64,000 bases of DNA from Spinacia oleracea. Lineage: Eukaryota; Streptophyta; Magnoliopsida; Caryophyllales; Amaranthaceae. The stretch is taken from the NCBI RefSeq assembly GCF_020520425.1, contig NC_079487.1:111324141-111388140 (forward strand), written 5' to 3'. Each line of letters starts with the position of its first letter. Positions within the stretch are counted from its first letter, which is position 1. The notes under the pieces are model-generated. The model searched no databases, was not told the DNA's origin, and saw only the letters and a list, made by a program, of their open reading frames with translations. Below, one piece after another: positions 11,563 through 21,846 of this stretch. The translations under genes and the position numbers were made by a program.

Positions 11563-11761
11563 AGGCACCAATTGAGGTTAGCATGAGTGATTAAGGGCCT
11601 CTTGCTCCTTAACCAAGATCTCGGGTTCGAGCCTTGGGAAAGGAAAAAATCTCAACTGGGAGGGATGCTACCAATCGAGGTACCCATGCAAACTCCCAAA
11701 CTCCCACGGGAGATTACCTCGCCGAAGGCGGTGGGAACTCCTCGTAGTAGAACCAAAAAAA
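11563..11761 (+). mobile_element. tRNA-derived SINE, copy 1
   Basis: A 199-bp element flanked by a perfect 12-bp duplication ATATTAAAAGAG (11551-11562 and 11762-11773). The head carries an A-box-like stretch (TTAGCATGAGTGATTAAGGG) and a B box (GGTTCGAGCC); the tail is A-rich. A second member at 56320-56511 shares head and body. The 78-codon open frame over it is fortuitous. Confidence 0.9.
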
Positions 11762-11773
11762 ATATTAAAAGAG

Positions 11774-12127
11774 GTAGTAGGAAGGAACAAACGATAACCT
11801 TAACACTCCGGTCGCAAGGTTAATAATTTGGAAAAAAAATCAGTAATTGTGAGTAAAAACTCGAAATTTACCTGTACTAAACATCACGTTTAAGCAAAAC
11901 ACAGGATTTAACTGAAACAAAAGATATGTCTGCAACTCTGCATGTAAGATAATTAATTAAAAAAAGCATTAACATTACATTGAAAATTTAAAATTATTGG
12001 ATATAAAGCATAAGATCAAAGCACCATTAACAACATAAACAAGCTAAGAAAGAAACGGACAATTTACACATTGCAAAACCCAACAAAGAAACTCAAGATT
12101 TGTGCCCCATTTCCCTTATTAATTCGA
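11774..12127. other. Oleosin 3' flank
   Basis: Downstream of the minus-strand oleosin gene; presumably holds its 3' UTR and polyadenylation region. No other feature seen. Confidence 0.5.
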
Positions 12128-12703
12128 TCAAGTCCTACCAGTAGTACCACCAGTAGTAGCACCAGTAGTTCCACTTTCACGAGCTTTACTCTCAATAGTC
12201 TGCCCTACATCCTTAGTCTTCTGCCCAGCAAACGCCGCCATATCCGCCATTCGACGCTTCGCATAGTCCAAATCATCTGGCACATTATGCCCCGCCTGGC
12301 GAAGATACCCAATCACACGGGATAACGACGAAAGCCCGGTGAGCCCGAACGCACCCGATGAGAGAAACCCAGTAACAGCAAGGCCCATGAGGAGGGCAGC
12401 GGGGACAAGAACAGGGCTGAAGAAGAGGAAAACAGGGGTAGCAAGGCAAAGGCCAATGATGGACCCTAGTAGAGTAAGGCCCGCCAAGAAGAGGAGGGTA
12501 CCCGTGACGGGAACTAGAGTTACAAGTGCAACAACTTGAGAAGCTGACGGGCCGTTCATACCGCTGAAACTGGATCCGAACCCGGTACCAGTTGTACCCC
12601 TTACGTTACCGCCATGGAGAGTTGTGTGTTGTGTGTGGACATGGACTTGCCTTGGTTCTCCTCGGAAGTCACGATCGCGGTCGCGGTCTGCCATTGTTGC
12701 CAT
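12128..12703 (-). CDS. Oleosin
   Basis: Intronless 191-residue protein. Oleosins coat oil bodies in seeds, embedding a hydrophobic hairpin in the triacylglycerol core through the phospholipid monolayer. The sequence shows a polar, Arg/Asp- and Gly-rich N-terminus (1-50), a long uncharged hydrophobic stretch (about 56-128) and the diagnostic proline knot P-x5-SP-x3-P at P90, S96-P97 and P101. An amphipathic C-terminus follows (about 130-175, with VPDDLDYAKRRMADM), then a Thr/Gly-rich tail. Length fits the 18-20 kDa seed class. A second in-frame Met lies at codon 4; the first ATG is chosen as the outermost one in frame. The upstream ABRE and RY motifs fit seed expression. No defect is visible. 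Confidence 0.97.
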   Translation of the reverse strand: MATMADRDRDRDFRGEPRQVHVHTQHTTLHGGNVRGTTGTGFGSSFSGMNGPSASQVVALVTLVPVTGTLLFLAGLTLLGSIIGLCLATPVFLFFSPVLVPAALLMGLAVTGFLSSGAFGLTGLSSLSRVIGYLRQAGHNVPDDLDYAKRRMADMAAFAGQKTKDVGQTIESKARESGTTGATTGGTTGRT

Positions 12704-12819
12704 TGTTAAGATAGCTTTATTGATAGATAAAGTTTGAGGTTTTGAATATTATTGTTGAGAAAGAAGAGAGTGGAAGAATGGAAGTAAGTAGGGTGGAAAG
12801 GAAAGGAAAGAGGGTTGTG

Positions 12820-12890
12820 TTATAAGGAAGGGAAAGAGGGGTGATAATACTGATACGTGTAGATACACGTGTTTGTGTAACTTTTGCATG
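12820..12890 (-). promoter_or_regulatory. Oleosin promoter: TATA, G-box/ABRE, RY element
   Basis: Upstream of the oleosin ATG (12703) on its strand: a TTATAA box at 12825-12820, an ACGTG core at 12855-12859, a perfect CACGTG G-box/ABRE at 12866-12871 and a CATGCA RY motif (TGCATG on plus) at 12885-12890. ABRE plus RY is the known pairing bound by ABI5-type bZIPs and ABI3/FUS3 B3 factors in seed-storage promoters. The spacing of RY about 60 bp and G-box about 45 bp beyond the TATA is typical. The use in this plant is inferred. Confidence 0.7.
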
Positions 12891-12956
12891 GACAACAGGT
12901 TTCATTTCGATTCTGCTGTCTTTAACTATCTCTTGCCACATTGTCTTAAGCTTCAA

Positions 12957-14391
12957 TTTCGTTTTTTTTTAATAATTATGATTGGCAAACGAGCTAAGTT
13001 ATTATCCACCGACCTCTTAAAGACTTAAATGTATGGTTTGCCTAATGAAGTTGGTTTAAGTCTTAGTTCTCAATGAAATGATATTAGATACTAATCACGT
13101 TGTGAGATTGATTTGTAGTTGTACCTTTCATGCAATTTTTTTTTTCCCAAGTACAAGTACAATTCGTTGTATCTTGTGCGTTGGTATAACTAAAAACATT
13201 TCTTGTTGATGTATTTGCTTGAAGCTTAGCCTTAGTTTGTAAGGTACAAATTGTTATGCAGTTCGATTGGAACACCTACGTGAGTGTGAAGGGATGACCT
13301 CCTTCTATGAAAAACTGTGTATGTTTTACTAGAGCGCTCACTAGAATTCCAAGGTATTCTGGGCTATGTATGACAAACAATGTCTTTCGTGTACGAATGT
13401 CGTGTCGTGTATGGATTTCATTGAGTGACTGTATAATTTGCCTTCCATGAAATATCATATACATCGCAGAATTGATCATGCTCCTATGGCAAGGTATGTG
13501 TTGTTGGGTCCCTTCTATTATCTAGGAGTTCAATCCTTTGGACACTCTCTACATCGTTGAACACCCCACTCCACTATGTGTTAGTTCAAACCTTTAGGAT
13601 ACTACCATTTAAGTATCGAGCTATTCATTTACTGCTCTGGTTTCTAGGTCTCATGTCCGTATGCATTAGTTGGCAATTGTTGGAAATATAATGCATTCGC
13701 AGGTTTTTTAAAGTTTGGGCCCAGTCGGACTAAATGACCCAGTGGACTGGTAGGACTTGAATCCACCTTGTTTAGTTTCCCTTTCTTGTGAAACATATAT
13801 ATACTCGGATACTCCCTATTATTCTTTTCCTGGAATAATATAATATTCAAATTCATGGAGAGATAGAAATACCAAAACATAAACCCTAAATTTCATTAGA
13901 TATCTGAGCAGTTCTTGAGCAATTTCACATTTTGAATTCGGGTGCACGGATTTGAAGGAGAGTTGGGTTAACCTTGGGGGGCATTCGTCACTTGAAAACC
14001 TGTACCCTTAGTGGCGAAATTTGCTTCTAAGTCAGTGGCCTCCATACCACGACACAACTATTTTCCTATGAGATTGGTAATCGGATAACATCCTATCCTG
14101 TTGTTAATCATAAATTCTTGATTCGACGGTTACTTTTCCTACGATTATTTGATTAGAAAATGCAACTATTTAATAAGTTTTTGTAATTAAATACGAAGTA
14201 TATAACTGGCCAAAGTTATGTATTGTTATTTTTGCAACATAAATACTAGCTACACGAAATTTGGGCTATGCAATATTCAATTGATATCTTATTGTTTCCT
14301 AGCCCATTATTGACGGGCCACAAATCTACTGCGCAAAATTAAGCCCAAGGGTTTAGCCCTTCCCTATTTTCGGACTCCGGCAAAAACGAAT
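12957..14391. other. Intergenic; nothing firm
   Basis: No recognisable gene. Several short minus-strand open frames (13084-13880) have no family resemblance. A TGTTGGAAATATAATG stretch at about 13677 looks like the start of a Copia-type LTR, but no partner end or target duplication was found. Confidence 0.4.
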
Positions 14392-14399
14392 TTCTGGAA
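14392..14399 (+). promoter_or_regulatory. Heat-shock-element core cut off from the sHSP promoter
   Basis: TTCTGGAA is a TTCnnGAA heat-shock-factor dimer site, with further GAA half sites just beside it (14387-14389 and 14407-14409). Taking out the MULE 14417-17356 and one target duplication would place it about 95 bp upstream of the sHSP TATA box at 17445. With the insertion the distance is about 3 kb. The HSE call is inferred from motif and position. Confidence 0.5.
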
Positions 14400-14416
14400 A
14401 GTACAAGAACGTCCTA

Positions 14417-17356
14417 ATTATTAATATATAGATAGGTATCCACCTATCTATATATGCATATGCAACAATACAGCGTCGTTTCATCATTTAATTGGCACGC
14501 GCGAAGCACATGCTTCTTACCAGCAACACGTATAAAACTGCTCCTGACGTCATTGGAAGTGAATTCGACATTTTCTCTCTCCTCAACATCTCGCCATTTT
14601 CTCTCTCATCAAACCTCCCACTCTCTCTCATCAAATCGCCCACTCTCTCACTTCAAACCGCCGATTTCGCTCTATAAAACCTCGATTTGCAGTTCAAAAG
14701 CGCAATTCAGTGACAAAACTGAACATCGAGGCAGTTTCGGAAAATTCGAAACCCTAAAAATGGATCTCCGTGAGGAAGTGAAGCTCAGTAGAACAAAAAT
14801 TACATTAAATAGAGGAAGAACGCAAAAGTAAGTAATGTACATAATTTATCGCGTTTTCCAGATTTTAGTTTGATTTTTGTTCATAATTTTTCGTGTTTTC
14901 CAGATTTTAATTTGATTTTTGTTCATAATTTTTCGCATTTTCCAGAAAAAAGAACAATCGAGTGGAATCGAGTATTGCGGATGCTGTATTGTAAGTGAAT
15001 TTAAGTGTTTAAACATTTTTTACTCAATTTAAAAGTTGTATGTGAATTTACGTTTTGAAATTTATAATGTTCATAATTTTTGACCAAATGTTCATTATCC
15101 TTTACTATAAGATCTGAAGTGTCCCTGCCTAGATATTATCATTGTTCTAGAGCGTGTGGAAACATGAAATATTTTTTTGAAAATATTCATGTTCACAATA
15201 TGAAACAACATGTTCAAAATGTGAAACATCATGTTCAAATAGGTTATAATTTTTTTTGAAATATTCATGTTCTAAATGTGAAACATAATGTTCATAATGT
15301 TCAGATTAGCTGTTGAAATATTCATGTTCAAAATGTAAAACAACATGTTCAAATTTTTTTATAAATTTGGTTTTAATGTTTTGCACATGTTCATATATGT
15401 TATAAAGTTACAATGAATATGAATATTACGTTTTTATAATTGAACAACACCTATAAAGAATTGAACATGAGAATAAAAAGGAAATATACCTTGGCCAATA
15501 ATGTTCAAACTCAGCAACAGTATCACAGCACTTCAGAAGATAACTAAACAACTCAGTAAAACCTTTCATAGCTCTCTGCGTAGCAATATTCTTCTTTGAA
15601 TTCTCTCCAAGATGCCATGTACACAAACGGTGACTAGCACCCGGAAACACATCCCTAATAGCAGCAGCAATGGCAGGAGCTTGATCTGTCATTATAGTTT
15701 GAGGTATTCCACCACCCATTCATCGCAAAAAAGATTCAAACAACCAAATAAAAGAAGGAATACGCTAATTAACCAGGAACCCCAAACCAAAAACAACATT
15801 ATTGCAATGATGATTCATTCCAACAAATGGTGCACATATCATATCATACCGATTTGTCCGGTATGTCGTATCAAACACCAATAAATCACCAAAATATTCA
15901 TAATCCCTTTTCATCCTTCCATCCCTCCAAAAGAAACTAATTAAATGTCCATGTTCATCTAACTCAAAATCATAATAAAAATCACTCTCAGAAGATTGTC
16001 TTTGAGCAAAGTACCTAATTAATTAACTGATTACAGTCTTTACCATCAAGTTTCATTGCCTTTTCAGCAGCCAAAGCGTTGTATGCATCAGCAGTAATAA
16101 ACCCTAAATTAGGAGATCCTCCCACTTCTTTTCTCATTGCACGAAGCAAATCAGACACTCTACAACCATTGGCTTTCATTGAACTAAGATACTTGAGCTG
16201 CTCCCCTGTAATATCTCTTTGAGACCTAAGCAAGTATCTCTTGCCAGCGGGAATCATATGATGATTGTGAGTCATGTTATGCCTCACCACAGTCCAAACA
16301 CCTCCAAACCTGTACGCAAGTCAGACCTCTCATACTTCCTCAACGTTTCCTTCTTGACATCTTTAAAGCCAGAATTAGAACAAAGAAATCTGCGCATAAT
16401 CCACAAACCAGTTCTACGACTAGTCCTAATTAATCTCTTACGAATACTGAAACCCTTCCTAAATGCATAATCATTATACATTTCATAAGCTTCATCATCA
16501 CTCCTAACTTCTTTTAACATTAATTCTGATGCAGATGCTTTTTCAACCACTACTACTTCTTTAGACACTGTTAAAAAATATAGGGAAAAGATGATGTTCA
16601 ATTTAGATTGTACGATGTTCATATATTAAAACCAAATGTTCATAATCATAAACTTCAATAAATGTGTTGCAATAATAACATAATCACAACGAAAAAAACA
16701 TTCACAAAAGTAAATAACAAAAGTCATGTTCATAATATAGGTGAATAATGTTCAAAATCATCAAAAACAACAAGTGTAAATTTTCCAAAAAATTGTAAAA
16801 TCTGAAAATATACAAAATATTAAAAAACGATAAAAAGTTCATCAAACTAAAACCTAATACAACTATAAACGTAAAAAAACAAATATAAAAAGAATTTTAA
16901 TCACAATTGAATCTAATCACAATTGAAAATCAAAATCGCAAAATCAGAATCGCAAAATCAAAATCGCAAAACAAAAGAAAAACAAAAAAAATAATTGAAT
17001 CAAACTCACATTGCTTCATCAACGTAGAGAGTATTGAGGAATTATCAGCATTAATTTCAGCAAGTATAGCATCAATGGAAGCTTTGCTAGTAAAATCATT
17101 CACAGAGCATAATGTTGAAACAGGGGAAGCCATGGAGATTGAAATCAGCAAAATTGAAAGAGAAAAACTGCCTAATGGCTTTAGAAGAGGAGAGAGAAAA
17201 TTTTGAATTGATTTCAGCGTGATCAGCGTGATTACAAAGCAAAAGGAAAATAGGAAACAAATCTGGCGCTAAGAAAAGAAGGTGAGATTGATGCAAAAAA
17301 CGCCAAAACGACGTCGTTGAAAGTCCTATGCATAGGTATCCAGCCAAAAATTTGGG
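14417..17356 (-). mobile_element. FAR1/FRS-type MULE with decayed transposase
   Basis: The 2.94-kb element is bounded by a perfect 12-bp direct repeat AAGAACGTCCTA (14405-14416 and 17357-17368), the right size class for a Mutator-like duplication. The ends are only loosely inverted (ACCTAT, GCATA and CGTCGTTT shared). Inside, on the minus strand, is a FAR1-class transposase remnant. Non-coding parts at about 15060-15420 and 16600-16860 carry many ATGTTCA repeats. It sits between the distal heat-shock motif and the TATA box of the sHSP gene. Confidence 0.85.
15426..17151 (-). pseudogene. FAR1-related MULE transposase, truncated and frameshifted
   Basis: Exon 1 starts at 17151 or at the Met at 17133 (MASPVSTLC) and ends at a GTGAG donor near 17011. 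The next exon begins after the AACAG acceptor near 16570. It carries the FAR1 DNA-binding (WRKY-GCM1-like) region: SDDEAYEMYNDYAFRKGFSI, then SNSGF, then VVRHNMTHNHHM. A frameshift separates the last two parts near 16300. Next come the linker KRYLLRSQRDIT, an in-frame stop near 16015, and the MULE domain with YFGDLLVFDTTYRTNRYD (first catalytic Asp) and IMTDQAPAIAAAI (second Asp), with further stops between. Similarity ends after EFEHYWPRY, so the catalytic Glu and the SWIM zinc finger are missing. Full proteins are 600-800 residues. It cannot encode active transposase. Confidence 0.85.
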
Positions 17357-17444
17357 AAGAACGTCCTACACAGTCCTCTGTTTTCTTCGACTAGAAACAG
17401 ATAGAATGACCGGTAAAACTATTTCCAGATACTTCATTCAATCA

Positions 17445-17450
17445 TATAAA
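17445..17450 (+). promoter_or_regulatory. TATA box of the sHSP gene
   Basis: TATAAA 125 bp upstream of the sHSP ATG, leaving a leader of about 95 bp, usual for class I small HSP genes. A gapped heat-shock-like site (TTC, 5 bp, GAA) lies at about 17387-17398, between the MULE right end and the TATA. Confidence 0.6.
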
Positions 17451-17574
17451 AATATATCAATACCATCTTCCCTTCATCATCAACCAAACACACAAATTTA
17501 CAACAGGATAAAATACTTGTCAATTTCAGAATTCAATTACTTTTAGTTCAGCTATTCATATAATCCGATCGACA

Positions 17575-18002
17575 ATGTCGCTAATCCCAAGCTTCTTCGG
17601 AAACCGACGCAGCAACATTTTCGACATATGGGATCCTCTCCAGTCTCTCTCTTCTAATCACGACACTTCCGCTTTTGCCAACGCCCGAATTGACTGGAAG
17701 GAGACACCGGAGGCGCACGTGTTCAAGGCAGATTTACCCGGATTGAAGAAGGATGAGGTGAAGGTTGAGGTGGAAGACGGGAAGGTGCTTCAGATCAGTG
17801 GAGAGAGAAGTAGGGAACAAGAGGAGAAGCATGACAGGTGGCATCGTATTGAACGGAGTTCTGGAAAGTTCTTAAGGAGGTTTAGGCTGCCGGAGAATGC
17901 AAAGATGGAGGAGATTAAGGCGAATATGGAGAATCTGTCACTGTTCCTAAAATGGAAGAGAAGAAGCCTGAGGTCAAGTCCATTGACATCTCTGCTGCCT
18001 AA
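17575..18002 (+). pseudogene. Class I small heat-shock protein (HSP20) with late frameshift
   Basis: The start [20 protein letters not shown] is the class I cytosolic sHSP signature. Small HSPs are ATP-independent holdase chaperones that form 12-mers. The alpha-crystallin domain is normal up to residue 120: [20 protein letters not shown], then [27 protein letters not shown] and IKANMEN. There, at about 17934-17940, bases corresponding to a GVLSV-type stretch (about ten) are missing and the frame changes. The expected ending ([20 protein letters not shown], stop at 18000-18002) is intact in another frame, while the original frame runs to 18231. The product would lack the last beta strands and the C-terminal IxI-type motif needed for oligomers. 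Usual length is about 155-160. A sequence error could mimic this, but the damaged promoter favours a real pseudogene. Confidence 0.88.
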
Positions 18003-18150
18003 ATGGCTGCTATTGAATTATAATAAAATGATGAATGTCAAATTCGTGTACTTCTCTTTTGTTTGTATGTTAATTACAGTGTGTACAAATTATCGTGTGG
18101 ATTCGTGTCCATTGCACAAATGTAAGAGACCAAGAGCTAATGAGTATAAT

Positions 18151-18328
18151 TTTTTTTTTTTTTTTTTTTTTGTGTACCATCCGGTTCACCTTAGGGATAA
18201 TCCGGATTCGGGGCGAGTTCTGAGTGGATAGGTTCCATTCCCCTCCCAATTGTTGTTGCGGGGGATCGAACACAGGTCCTCCCTACCAAGTTCAGCCTCA
18301 ATCACCACTGAACCAACAGTCAATTGGT
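18151..18328 (-). mobile_element. tRNA-derived SINE in the sHSP 3' region
   Basis: A 178-bp minus-strand SINE flanked by a perfect 16-bp duplication (AGCTAATGAGTATAAT at 18135-18150 and 18329-18344). The poly(A) tail appears as about 20 T at 18151. On the minus strand the head has an A-box-like TGGTTCAGTGGTGATTGA and a B box GTTCGATCCCC. It differs from the SINE family at 11563 and 56320. It lies about 150 bp past the ancestral sHSP stop, within the likely 3' UTR. Confidence 0.9.
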
Positions 18329-18400
18329 AGCTAATGAGTATAATGAAGAAATAAAAATTGTTTATTTCCTGTGAAATTGATACCTGTACATATTATCAAA

Positions 18401-19456
18401 TGGGGGGTTTTTAAACGACGCCCGCATTTTTCTAAAAACGCCCACATTTTACGTGTGAAAATACATATTTGCCCTTTTCTATTCACTCACCCACTCTTTA
18501 CCCCTTAACCCCTCTAATTTATTAGAATAAGTAAATAATCTATACTACAATAAGTAAATAATCTTTTGAAACTAAATAATCTTTTATTTTAGTAATGTTT
18601 TAGTGAGTATATATCTTTGCTTTGTAATGTAAATAATTTAGTCTTACCCTTAATTGTAGCCTTAATTTTAGCTTAGCTTGGCTCGTAAAGGTGCATAATA
18701 TTGACAACATTTTACATTACTAAAATAAAAGATTTTTACTTATTCTAATACCCTTGTCTAATAATAACAAAAGAAGATTATCAAAATAATAATAATAATA
18801 TTCCTAATAATAGTAATAATAATAATAACAAAAGAATTCGTTTTCCTCTTCTTAGTAAACCACCACGGCACAGCCGGCCAACACCACGTCGAAGTAAAAA
18901 TTACAATGTTATTTTTTCTTTCAAAATATCGGTCAGGCACAGATATCGCACCGGCGACACCACGTCCGCGCACGGGAATTGCATCAGCGACATGGTGGCG
19001 GCGCACAAGATCTGCGCGGGTTCCTTGCCGCACGCAATTCCCGTGCGCGGCCCCCATGTCTTCGAAGCTATTCCCGTGCGCGGCCCCCATGTCGTCGAAG
19101 CTATTCCCGTGCGCGGCCGGGTTAACTGAATTTCTTCCGTGTACTTCATTGCATTCATGCCGGCCGGGGTTGGAGAACCATGCTCGTCGACCTGCAATTA
19201 TTATGTGCATAATTATTTGGAAATATCACAGATTCATTGGCAGCCTCGTTCGATTGTACAGTGAAAAATCAAAATGTATTACAAAAGGTGTTCAAGGTCC
19301 TCATAGCAACACAGTTTAGTGATGAATTAATTTATGATGTTTGATTGACCAGGCACTACACAGTTTAGTGATGAAGTGTGTTTCTAAAACAAATTGGTTA
19401 ATTTTTTTAATTTTTTTTATTATCGTAATTATTTTTTGGGGTAAATTATTATCGTA

Positions 19457-19515
<59 letters not shown>

Positions 19516-19588
19516 AAGGGTAAAACCGTATTTTTGTGCTTTAAATACGGGCGTTTTTAGAAAACGCGGGTGTCGAATAACGATACAC
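18401..19588. mobile_element. Non-autonomous TIR element, ACGCCC-type ends
   Basis: The left end (CGACGCCCGCATTTTTCTAA, then AAACGCCC) is inverted at the right (AAACGCGGGTGTCG near 19562-19575). TATCAAA repeats directly at 18394-18400 and 19589-19595. The interior contains a GC-rich patch (18860-19190) with 27-30-bp direct repeats around ATTCCCGTGCGCGGCCCCCA. Its open frames on both strands are a product of these repeats. A clean (ATT)n tract of about 57 bp lies at 19457-19513. No transposase. Confidence 0.7.
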
Positions 19589-19924
19589 TATCAAAGGAAT
19601 CTCTTGTTGCTCTACGCGTATAACTAGGATCTTGAAAAGTTTTACTGACTTGAAAAATTAAGTCGAGGTATGCTAAAAATTATGGTTAATTTTTAATTCT
19701 TTTTAAATAGTAGGTCGAATGTGTGAACGGATAAAAACGGAGAAAACATACACATTAATTCACAAATAACATTAAAAAAAGAAAATATAACGAAAATTGC
19801 TAAGGTTTTGTGAAATAGAGGAAATTAATACAGACGAGGAGAAAGAATCAGAAAGGAACCAATAGCCTAGTCAATTGTGAGTCGACAAGAACTTTTAAAA
19901 GTCAAGTTCAGTCCATGTTATTGT
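19589..19924. other. Intergenic; nothing seen
   Basis: AT-rich, no gene or repeat recognised. Confidence 0.4.
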
Positions 19925-20255
19925 TAAGCAAAAGGTCTTGCATGCACAAGGTGTACAATAAATTTATTGTACACCAATATAATTTTTACTCGATTTTCTT
20001 TAACTTTTATCCAATTTTCTCTAATTTTTATATTATTAAAAAAGAAGTTGATCGATAAACATTTTAAAAGGCTAAATGATGAATTCTATACATTATTAGT
20101 GATTTTGAAGAAATATTTTTTATTAAAATGAAAAATTTAGCAGTAAAAGATAGATAACTTTTACGTATATAAGGGTAACTTTTAAACATTTTACGTTAAC
20201 TTTAACTTCGGTGCACAGTATTTATCGTACAACCCATGTAAATAAGAATTTGTGT
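19925..20255 (+). mobile_element. TGTACAATAAA MITE, copy 1
   Basis: It begins AAGGTCTTGCATGCACAAGG, then a 26-bp palindrome centred on GTGTACAATAAATTTATTGT. The body has units related to TAAAAGTTA, and it ends near CAACCCATGTAAATAAGAAT. Related copies lie at 20840-21140 (inverted), 42560-42885 and 52080-52245. It abuts the SABATH pseudogene. Confidence 0.7.
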
Positions 20256-20257
20256 TT

Positions 20258-20551
20258 CCAAGTGGTGCAAGGCAACGTGAGTGAGCTAATTATACAAAGC
20301 ACTCCATACTTGTTCTCCAAATTGATGTGAAACCAAAACCTCAACGGCCGCCCTTATAGCTTTAGCTATTGTTTCAGACTTTCAGCCCTATCTATAACGT
20401 CATTTATCTCTTCGGCTGCTTTCTCAACGACTGTTACCATTTTCTCAATTGTAAACGATCCTTCTTCAATCACTATTCCCTGGATTTCTTCTTTTGAGGG
20501 ATAGTGTAATGGCATTGCAAACGTGTCTGCTTTCTCTCTCTTAATTAATCC
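20258..20551 (-). pseudogene. SABATH methyltransferase last-exon remnant
   Basis: On the minus strand a cag acceptor at 20554-20552 is followed by GLIKREKADTFAMPLHYPSK, EEIQGIVIEEGSFTIEKM and, in a second frame, FGEQVWSALYN. This matches exon 4 of the intact SABATH gene 6 kb away (LINESKLDAFDFPYYGASKD, IVQEEGSFKIENV, RHFGEDVVELLYQ). The frame is broken near 20378 and a stop follows YN near 20290. Exons 1-3 were not found up to 21.9 kb. A tandem duplicate that lost its 5' part is the simplest reading; the same strand supports it. Confidence 0.88.
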
Positions 20552-20839
20552 CTGATATACAGGTAATGTAATAGATTAACACTGACTTATATATGATCAA
20601 CTTTTAATATTTGTACAATTGTACTTGATAAAGAAGAACTTTATTTAATCTCGTACTTTTTTTTTGAGGGGAAAGATAGAGCTAATGTATCAATTTAGGG
20701 ACAAAATATCTGAGAGTACATAGGGCGAGATTTCCGTAGGACAGAAATTCTCTCAATTTCGTACTTGATAAAGAAGAATGTACGGTTATTACTTTATTTA
20801 TTCTCTTTCTTAAAGTGTGTGTCAAGATAACAAATTCAC

Positions 20840-21140
20840 AAATTCTTATTTACAATGGGTGTACAATAAATATTGTACACCGGAGTAAAAGTTGGCTCAA
20901 AATGCTTAAAAGTTACATTTATATATGTAAAAGTTATCTATTTTTTAATGACAACTTTTTTCATTTGAATAAAAATTATTTCTTCAAAATCACTAATAAT
21001 GTATAAATTAATCATTTAACCCTTTAAAATGTTTATCTATCCACTTTTTAATTTTATAATATAAAAGTTACAGAAAAATAGGTTAAAGTTACGAAAAACT
21101 GCATAAAAGTTATCTTGGCTTGTGCGCGCAAGACCTTTTG
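20840..21140 (-). mobile_element. TGTACAATAAA MITE, copy 2 (inverted)
   Basis: Inverted relative to copy 1: it starts CAAATTCTTATTTACAATGG, then GTGTACAATAAATATTGTAC, and ends near CGCGCAAGACCTTTTG. Copies 1 and 2 therefore flank the SABATH remnant as an inverted pair. The open frame 20815-21006 is fortuitous. Confidence 0.7.
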
Positions 21141-21846
21141 TAACAAATTGGTATTTGTTGAGAAGGTTAACCTACATATGAGTTGAGACTAATTGTCCCA
21201 TATGGTGCTAATTAATTTTAGCATGGATTGAACTCTCCTCATCCTTATTGAGTTACCCAGACACATTTCATATTTCTCTGAAACTTAACAATATTACATG
21301 AAAAACGAAGATTATTTCGTAGGTCTTATGTAATTATTCAAATTAGCTTATTTTGCAACATCAGTTTTAACTTTCAAGTATCATAATAAGTAATGTCTCT
21401 AACCTGAAAAAGACTCTTATATTGGGACGGAGATAGAACAGTACAGAAGTTGAACATAAACATCCAACAATTCAGAAATTGATAATAAACATTAGCGTGA
21501 TGATGGCTCTTTGTTTGGCTTTGTTTCAAATAATGTTTTCCAAGTAATTTTCAGATTAAGGTGGGATAATTTCGGAGGTTAAAATGTCACTGCTTATTGT
21601 TATTTTCTAAATTTGAATTTATCTTTTCCATTTGTATCTGGGAAAGCTGCTTCCGATTCTGACGTGTTGGATTTTTTACATGTAGTATGTTGTATGCAAC
21701 TAAGACGGATGAAGTAATCTATATTAATGTCGTTTTTTTGTTCAATATGTGTTTGAATTCAGGGCATAAAATACACTGCATAAAAATCCAACAAGGAAAT
21801 TACAAAAAAGAAACAGCATATGTATGTTGAATTATCTTATTTGCAG
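21141..21846. other. Intergenic; nothing seen
   Basis: No gene recognised. The sequence leads into the splice acceptor of the ABCG pseudogene at 21847. Confidence 0.4.

Noticed and set aside
13677-14110. Possible solo LTR starting TGTTGGAAATATAATG
   Set aside because: No matching CA end with a 5-bp target duplication could be found.
14454-14831. 125-codon plus-strand frame at the left end of the FAR1-type MULE
   Set aside because: No family resemblance; it lies in the non-coding end of the element.
18758-19319. Overlapping 98-150 codon frames on both strands with repeated motifs
   Set aside because: They come from GC-rich direct repeats inside a non-autonomous element; no family resemblance in any frame.
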